Shown: in pieces, positions 56,763 to 61,622 of the stretch | Layout: each line of letters starts with the position of its first letter | Position numbering within the stretch: the stretch's first letter is position 1 | Assembly (NCBI RefSeq): GCF_021412565.1 | Contig: NZ_JAKCLJ010000015.1 | Location: forward strand, 1-61,622 | Reading direction: 5' to 3' | DNA: 61,622 bases | Source: Shewanella sp. AS1 | GTDB lineage: Bacteria; Pseudomonadota; Gammaproteobacteria; Enterobacterales; Shewanellaceae | Made by a program: the position numbers and the translations under genes | Notes under the pieces: generated by a model | Seen by the model: only the letters and a program-made list of their open reading frames with translations | Database searches by the model: none | Told to the model about the DNA's origin: nothing

Positions 56763-58750
56763 TGTCGTCGTTCTTAGGTAAATTAACAATCGATGCGGTT
56801 CCCTACCATGAACCCATCATCATGGTGACGCTAGCGGCAGTTGCCGTCATAGGCGTCATTATTCTTGGCCTGATCACTAAGCATAAGAAATGGAGCACCC
56901 TGTGGCACGACTGGCTGACCTCGGTGGATCATAAGCGCCTGGGGATCATGTATATCCTGCTGGCCTTCGTCATGCTGATCCGCGGTTTCTCCGATGCCAT
57001 CATGATGCGTACCCAGCAGGCGCTGGCCACCAACGGTGCGGCGGGATATCTGCCGCCGGAGCATTACGACCAGATCTTCACCGCCCATGGGGTGATTATG
57101 ATCATCTTTATGGCGATGCCATTTATGATAGGTCTGATGAACCTAGTGCTGCCGCTACAGATTGGCGCGCGGGACGTGGCGTTCCCCTTCCTGAATAACT
57201 TAAGTTTCTGGCTGACGGTTTCGGGAGCGGTATTGATCAATATCTCCCTCGGGGTCGGCGAGTTTGCCCGCACTGGTTGGGTGGCTTATCCGCCCTTATC
57301 CGAGCTCTCCTACAGTCCGGGGGTGGGAGTCGATTATTATATCTGGGCGCTGCAGATCTCCGGCATAGGGACGACCCTGACCGGGGTGAACTTCCTGGTG
57401 ACTGTGCTTAAGATGCGCTCGCCAGGGATGAAACTGATGCAGATGCCTATCTTCACCTGGACCTGCACCTGGGCCAATATTCTTATTGTCGCATCATTCC
57501 CCATCTTAACGGCCGTACTAGCCCTGCTCACCTTAGACAGGTACATGGATTTCCACTTCTTCACTAACGCAGGTGGCGGTAACGCCATGATGTATATCAA
57601 CCTGTTCTGGGCCTGGGGACATCCGGAAGTTTACATCCTGATCCTGCCCGCCTTCGGTATCTTCTCCGAGGTGATTTCGACCTTTACCTCCAAGCGCCTG
57701 TTTGGTTACAAGTCTATGGTGTGGGCCAGCGGCGCCATCTCGATCCTGGGCTTTATCGTCTGGCTGCACCACTTCTTTACCATGGGATCCAGCGCCAATG
57801 TGAACGCCTTCTTCGGGGTGATGACCATGGTGATCGCGGTGCCGACCGGGGTGAAGCTGTTTAACTGGCTGTTTACCATCTATCGCGGTCGACTGCGTCT
57901 GACAGTGCCTGTGCTCTGGACCCTAGGCTTTATGGTGACCTTCACCATAGGCGGCATGACGGGTGTGCTGCTGGCGGTGCCCGGCGCCGATTATGTATTG
58001 CATAACAGTCTTTTTCTGATCGCCCACTTCCATAACACCATCATTGGCGGCGCGGTATTTGGTTACCTGGCAGGCTTTGCCTACTGGTTCCCCAAGGCAA
58101 CCGGTTTCCACCTCAATGAGCGTCTGGGTAAGGCAGCCTTCTGGTGCTGGCAGGTCGGTTTCTATGTCGCCTTTATGCCGCTTTATGTACTGGGTTTCCT
58201 CGGTATGACGCGCCGTCTGAATCAGACGGACAATCCTGACTGGAACTTTTGGATCTATTTCGCCGCCGTCGGCGCCTGCATCATCTTAGTCGGCATAGTG
58301 CTGCAGTTTATTCAGCTCTATGTGAGTATCCGCGATCGCGAGCAGAACAGAGATCTGACCGGCGATCCCTGGAATGGTCACACCTTAGAGTGGTCGACCG
58401 CCTCGCCGCCTCAGTTCTACAACTTCGCTAAGCTGCCGACTGTGAGCGATATCGATGCCTTCACCCATGCCAAGGAGCAGGGCACTGCCTATCGGATCCC
58501 AGAGCAATATCAGCCTATCCATATGCCGAAAAACAGCTGGCATGGGGTGATGATGGCGCTGGGGATCACGGCCGCTGGCTTCGCTGCCATCTGGCACATT
58601 CTCTGGCTGGCGATCGCCGGATTTGTCGGCGCCTTTGTCGTCTTCCTGATCCGCGCCTATGACAGGGATGTGGATTATTACGTACAAGTTGATGAAATTG
58701 AGCGCGTTGAGAATAGCCATTTAACGAATGTATCTAAGGGGCTGATATGA
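56762..58750 (+). CDS. cyoB: Quinol oxidase subunit I
   Basis: The catalytic 662-residue subunit (E. coli 663) with about 15 helices. It holds a low-spin heme and the heme-copper centre that reduces oxygen to water and pumps protons. [17 protein letters not shown] contains the CuB His and the cross-linked Tyr; [10 protein letters not shown] gives the two further CuB His, and [15 protein letters not shown] the heme ligands. It overlaps cyoC in ATGA. Confidence 0.98.
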   Translation: MSSFLGKLTIDAVPYHEPIIMVTLAAVAVIGVIILGLITKHKKWSTLWHDWLTSVDHKRLGIMYILLAFVMLIRGFSDAIMMRTQQALATNGAAGYLPPEHYDQIFTAHGVIMIIFMAMPFMIGLMNLVLPLQIGARDVAFPFLNNLSFWLTVSGAVLINISLGVGEFARTGWVAYPPLSELSYSPGVGVDYYIWALQISGIGTTLTGVNFLVTVLKMRSPGMKLMQMPIFTWTCTWANILIVASFPILTAVLALLTLDRYMDFHFFTNAGGGNAMMYINLFWAWGHPEVYILILPAFGIFSEVISTFTSKRLFGYKSMVWASGAISILGFIVWLHHFFTMGSSANVNAFFGVMTMVIAVPTGVKLFNWLFTIYRGRLRLTVPVLWTLGFMVTFTIGGMTGVLLAVPGADYVLHNSLFLIAHFHNTIIGGAVFGYLAGFAYWFPKATGFHLNERLGKAAFWCWQVGFYVAFMPLYVLGFLGMTRRLNQTDNPDWNFWIYFAAVGACIILVGIVLQFIQLYVSIRDREQNRDLTGDPWNGHTLEWSTASPPQFYNFAKLPTVSDIDAFTHAKEQGTAYRIPEQYQPIHMPKNSWHGVMMALGITAAGFAAIWHILWLAIAGFVGAFVVFLIRAYDRDVDYYVQVDEIERVENSHLTNVSKGLI

Positions 58751-59370
58751 GTATTGCAATCCCTGCGAATCTAACGATTGCTCAGTTAGAAGAGCAGCAT
58801 CACGAACATCATGATTCCAGCGCCAGCACCCTGCTGGGGTTCTGGATCTACCTGATGACAGACTGCATTTTGTTTGCCTCGGCCTTTGCCACCTATGCGG
58901 TATTGTTTATGAATACCGACGGCGGCGTCTCGGGCAAAGATATTTTCGAGCTGGATTTCGTGCTGATCGAGACCGCGGCGCTGCTGCTCAGTAGCATCAC
59001 CTATGGTCTGGCGCTGATCTTCGCCAAGCGTCACCGCAAAGGGGCGACGCTGGCCTGGCTGGCGGTGACCTTTGCTTTGGGCTCAGTGTTTATCGGCATG
59101 GAGGTCTATGAGTTTCATCATCTGATCTTAGAAGGCAACGGCCCACAACGCAGTGCGTTCCTCTCCTCTTTCTTCGCCTTGGTGGGCATGCATGGCTTGC
59201 ACGTTACCGCAGGCTTGATCTGGATGGCGATCATGATGGTGGAGGTGGCCAAAACCGGACTGGGTGGTCGCAGTATTACCCGCCTGAGCTGCCTGAGTCT
59301 GTTCTGGCACTTCCTCGATATCGTGTGGATCTGTGTCTTTACTGTGGTCTATCTAATGGGAGTTTTATAA
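58747..59370 (+). CDS. cyoC: Quinol oxidase subunit III
   Basis: A 207-residue, five-helix subunit III of the bo3 oxidase (E. coli 204). The N-terminus is polar and His-rich ([10 protein letters not shown]), then [16 protein letters not shown], and the conserved [19 protein letters not shown] segment. It stabilises subunit I. It overlaps cyoB by 4 nt and cyoD by one base. Confidence 0.96.
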   Translation: MSIAIPANLTIAQLEEQHHEHHDSSASTLLGFWIYLMTDCILFASAFATYAVLFMNTDGGVSGKDIFELDFVLIETAALLLSSITYGLALIFAKRHRKGATLAWLAVTFALGSVFIGMEVYEFHHLILEGNGPQRSAFLSSFFALVGMHGLHVTAGLIWMAIMMVEVAKTGLGGRSITRLSCLSLFWHFLDIVWICVFTVVYLMGVL

Positions 59371-59696
59371 TGAGCCAAGCTATGACTCATGGTCAGGACG
59401 ATCTGGCCGCCAGCATCAAGTCTTACCTTACCGGCTTTGTGCTCTCTGTGGTGTTAACCGGCATCCCATTCTGGGCCGTGATGAGCAGCAGCCTTGAGCG
59501 TTCGACAACCCTGGCCGTGGTGCTGCTACTGGCCGTGGTGCAGATCCTGGTGCATCTGAAGTACTTTCTGCACCTGGATTTCTCCAAAGAGGGCAAGATC
59601 AACACCCTGTCGTTTATGTTTACCGCCCTGGTGATCGTCATGGTGGTGGGCCTGTCGGTGTGGATCATCTATGCCGCCAACGATCTGATGATGTAG
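59370..59696 (+). CDS. cyoD: Quinol oxidase subunit IV
   Basis: A 108-residue, three-helix small subunit (E. coli 109) that helps assemble the CuB site. [18 protein letters not shown] and [14 protein letters not shown] are the family signature. The start is the ATG in TAATG at the cyoC stop; a longer upstream frame lies inside cyoC. Confidence 0.95.
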   Translation: MSQAMTHGQDDLAASIKSYLTGFVLSVVLTGIPFWAVMSSSLERSTTLAVVLLLAVVQILVHLKYFLHLDFSKEGKINTLSFMFTALVIVMVVGLSVWIIYAANDLMM

Positions 59697-59707
59697 CGGG
59701 AGGCGTT

Positions 59708-60634
59708 ATGCTGACAAGGTCGATTTCATCCCGGTGGACTGTTCCCTTAGGGCGTTATGTGCAGGTGACTAAACCCGGCATTATCTTCGGTAATTTAATC
59801 GCGGTCGTGGGCGGGTTTCTATTGGCCGCCAAGGGTGAAGTCGATCTTGTGTTGCTGCCGGCGACCTTAGTTGGTTTGTCTCTGGTGGTGGCTTCGGGCT
59901 GCGCCATCAACAACTATATCGACCGGGATATAGATGCCAAGATGCAGCGCACCTGCGGTCGGGCGACTGTGACAGGTGCGATTCCTCTGGATAATGTGTT
60001 GTGGCTCGGTGTCGTGCTGGGCGCGCTGGGTTTTGGCTTACTGGCCTGGTTTACCAATGCTGTCGCGCTTATGTTCGCCGCCTTCGGCTATCTGGTGTAT
60101 GTGGGGCTTTATAGCCTCTATATGAAGCGAAACTCGGTTTACGGCACCTTAGTCGGTAGCCTTTCAGGTGCTGTGCCGCCTGTGGTGGGTTATTGTGCGG
60201 TGACAGCTAAACTCGATGGCGCGGCGCTGATCTTGCTAATGATGTTCAGTCTGTGGCAGATGCCGCACTCTTACGCCATCGCCATATTCCGCTATAAGGA
60301 TTATGAGGCGGCGAATATTCCTGTGCTGCCGGTGGCCCAGGGGATAGAGAAGGCCAAACTCCATATAGTGCTCTATATTGCCCTGTTCGCCTTGGTCAGT
60401 ACCCTGTTGTCGCTGACGGGTTATACCGGTATCGCCTTTATGGTGGTGGCCTGTGCCACCAGTTTCTGGTGGCTTGCCATGGCGCTGAAGGGCTATCGAA
60501 GCGATGTGGATCTGCTGCGTTGGTCGAGGCAGGTATTTGGTTTTTCGATCATCACTATCACTGTGCTGAGTCTGACCATGGCGCTGGATTTTCAGGTGGT
60601 GGGACAAGCGCCCCTGCTGGCGATGCTGAACTGA
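59708..60634 (+). CDS. cyoE: Protoheme IX farnesyltransferase (heme O synthase)
   Basis: CyoE attaches a farnesyl chain to heme B to make heme O for the oxidase. The 308-residue protein has several membrane helices and the prenyltransferase motif NNYIDRDID with the Asp residues that bind diphosphate through magnesium, plus the second motif [19 protein letters not shown] stands 5 nt before ATG 59708; an earlier in-frame ATG at 59660 lies within cyoD and is less likely. Last gene of cyoABCDE. Confidence 0.96.
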   Translation: MLTRSISSRWTVPLGRYVQVTKPGIIFGNLIAVVGGFLLAAKGEVDLVLLPATLVGLSLVVASGCAINNYIDRDIDAKMQRTCGRATVTGAIPLDNVLWLGVVLGALGFGLLAWFTNAVALMFAAFGYLVYVGLYSLYMKRNSVYGTLVGSLSGAVPPVVGYCAVTAKLDGAALILLMMFSLWQMPHSYAIAIFRYKDYEAANIPVLPVAQGIEKAKLHIVLYIALFALVSTLLSLTGYTGIAFMVVACATSFWWLAMALKGYRSDVDLLRWSRQVFGFSIITITVLSLTMALDFQVVGQAPLLAMLN

Positions 60635-60683
60635 AGCATAGGTTGGCATAGGCTAGAATAGGAGAAAGGCGACCTCTGGGGTT

Positions 60684-60713
60684 AACGCCACTCGCTTAAG
60701 AGCGAGTGGCGTT
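60684..60713 (-). terminator. Hairpin overlapping the IS4 transposase stop
   Basis: AACGCCACTCGCT and AGCGAGTGGCGTT form a perfect 13-bp stem around a TAAG loop. The transposase stop codon is in the loop, so its last codons form one arm. It also lies past cyoE and could end that operon. Confidence 0.7.
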
Positions 60714-61509
60714 CTTATCTCTAGAGCGTGAAGGATATTTCGTCGCTTTTTTTAATACGGCTCTTGGGTAAGGTTTTCTCTTCCTCTTTTCTGGCAGAAT
60801 TAGCCGCTTACCATTATCCCTCAGTTCTTTCAGTGCCTTAGGGATTGCCCCTGGAGCTCCAGTATCTGACCAAATAAACTCATCCTGTATCAGATAAAGC
60901 GCATTGACGAAGCTAATACGTAACGGCTCCACTTTATGTTGCTTTGCTATTTCAGCCATTTCTAGGCGAATAATGTTGTATGAAGTCAGTATTCCCCAAA
61001 GCTCTTGATATATCCCATCACTCTTAAGACTTCTCAGCAACGGTTTGTTCACTAGCTGATATTGTTTGAGCTCGCCATAACCACGTTCGATTTCCCAGCG
61101 TTGCCAATAAACATCTACGAGTTCTTTTAACGCGTATTTCTCTGGGCACAAACAAGACGTGATAAATCCTTTTATCTCTCCTTTCGGTGACGGAATGAGC
61201 ACAAGCCTTGCTTTCCAGGTTTTTCCCAAATGGGGGTATTGCGCTTGTGCTTGAGGTGATATGGGCATTTCAATGAGGTGGTCATAATCGCTGTATGACT
61301 CCAAAATGTCATACCTAAATTTGGACTTAATGGGCGTAAGCCAATGAGTATTTTCACCACCGCCTTGCCAACTTGAAAAGAGTTCTGCGGACATAAAGCC
61401 ACGGTCGAACAGGGTTAAAGAGTTTTCAGGTGCTGAGCCGACAAGTTGTTGCGCATAAGAGATTTCACTGTTAGTCACGGGACCAAAAGCCGCATCTGTA
61501 GTGGCATAG
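60696..61509 (-). pseudogene. IS4-family transposase, 5' part missing
   Basis: The C-terminal ~270 residues of an IS4-type DDE transposase. LTLFDRGFMSAELF carries the second catalytic Asp, and YWQRWEIERGYGELKQ is the Y-(2)-R-(3)-E-(6)-K signature with the catalytic Glu. Full-length relatives are about 440 residues, so the N-terminal third with the first Asp is absent. An ATG at 61478 opens a 260-residue frame, but the coding resemblance (TTDAAFGPVTNSE) goes on to about 61509, where the sequence changes into an IS3-like end. The element is therefore probably inactive. Confidence 0.85.
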
Positions 61510-61622
61510 TGAATTTGGCCACCTGAATAGACGAAGTGATAGACTCACTTCCGGAAAAAAGGTGGTAGAAATGAAGAACACAAGACCGACATTCAGTGCA
61601 GAGTTCAAATTAGAAGCTGCGC
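61510..61622 (+). mobile_element. Left end of an IS3-family element (runs off right edge)
   Basis: TGAATTTGGCCACC at 61510 has the TGA start usual for IS3-family ends. After a leader resembling those of IS51-group elements and an AAGGTGG ribosome binding site comes an OrfA start. The boundary is inferred from where the IS4 coding similarity stops. Confidence 0.6.
61571..61622 (+). CDS. IS3-family OrfA, first 17 codons
   Basis: The frame reads MKNTRPTFSAEFKLEAA at the window edge. R/K-x-x-F-(S/T)-x-E-F-K-L-E-A is the start of the OrfA helix-turn-helix protein of IS3-family elements, which with OrfB forms the transposase by frameshifting. AAGGTGG precedes the ATG at 7 nt. Confidence 0.75.
   Translation, partial: MKNTRPTFSAEFKLEAA

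Noticed and set aside
55767..60634. A cytochrome c oxidase (cox/cta) operon
   Set aside because: Subunit II lacks copper-A cysteines and closely matches CyoA, and gene order is cyoABCDE, so it is a quinol oxidase.

Overview
The window looks like chromosomal DNA of a Shewanella-type marine gammaproteobacterium. The evidence is a bpfA-like RTX adhesin gene beside hemY, the hemCDXY / cyaA / cyaY / lptM-lysA-dapF-xerC-yigB block, the prmA-dusB-fis block, a Wolinella-type menaquinol:fumarate reductase operon (two FrdC-like cytochromes b, FrdA, FrdB), and the rho / trxA / rhlB / gppA arrangement. Species assignment is inference; no database search was possible.

Layout. 1-3170 (-): N-terminal part of a giant LapA/BpfA-type adhesin with a LapG-type TAAG cleavage motif and near-identical 387-bp VCBS repeats. 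3462-7459 (-): hemC-hemD-hemX-hemY. 7672-15532: cyaA, convergent cyaY, then the lptM-lysA-dapF-DUF484-xerC-yigB chain, mostly overlapping or closely spaced. 15600-36300 is an accessory defence region: a hipBA toxin-antitoxin operon behind four regularly spaced 14-bp operators, a broken small gene, a complete type I-F CRISPR-Cas locus (cas1, cas2-3 fusion, csy1, csy2, csy3, cas6f) and a very large CRISPR array of 163 repeats and 162 spacers (26557-36299). 36365-54193 returns to housekeeping and respiratory genes: ytfE, fis-dusB, prmA, the frd operon, rho, trxA, rhlB, a short Ppx/GppA protein, a thioredoxin, a MazG-like protein, fre, ubiD, a His-rich exported protein and yjjG. 54295-54385 is tRNA-Ser(UGA), followed by a ladder of repeated tRNA 3' tails with terminators. 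55216-60634 is an operon for a cytochrome bo3-type quinol oxidase (cyoABCDE) with an ArcA-like box upstream. The right end holds an IS4-family transposase fragment that appears to be cut by an IS3-family element running off the window.

How the parts work together. cas1 and cas2-3 would acquire spacers and destroy targets. csy1-3 and cas6f would form the I-F surveillance complex and process the array transcript, with the leader next to cas6f. The csy genes have their own promoter and a CRP-like palindrome upstream, so acquisition/degradation and interference may be controlled separately. The array keeps a legible history: leader-distal repeats have one sequence, leader-proximal repeats another, and a single intermediate repeat lies exactly at the switch. 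Overlapping spacers within the array give the CC PAM internally, and one pair shows silent codon divergence between two related targets.

Several sites suggest global control by cAMP-CRP (cyaA, frd, possibly csy and cyo), FNR-type regulators (ytfE) and ArcA (cyo), fitting a respiratory generalist. No plainly new gene system was found. The strongest unusual signals are the array-history observations, the tRNA-tail ladder and the FrdC pair in which only one member keeps the E-pathway glutamate.
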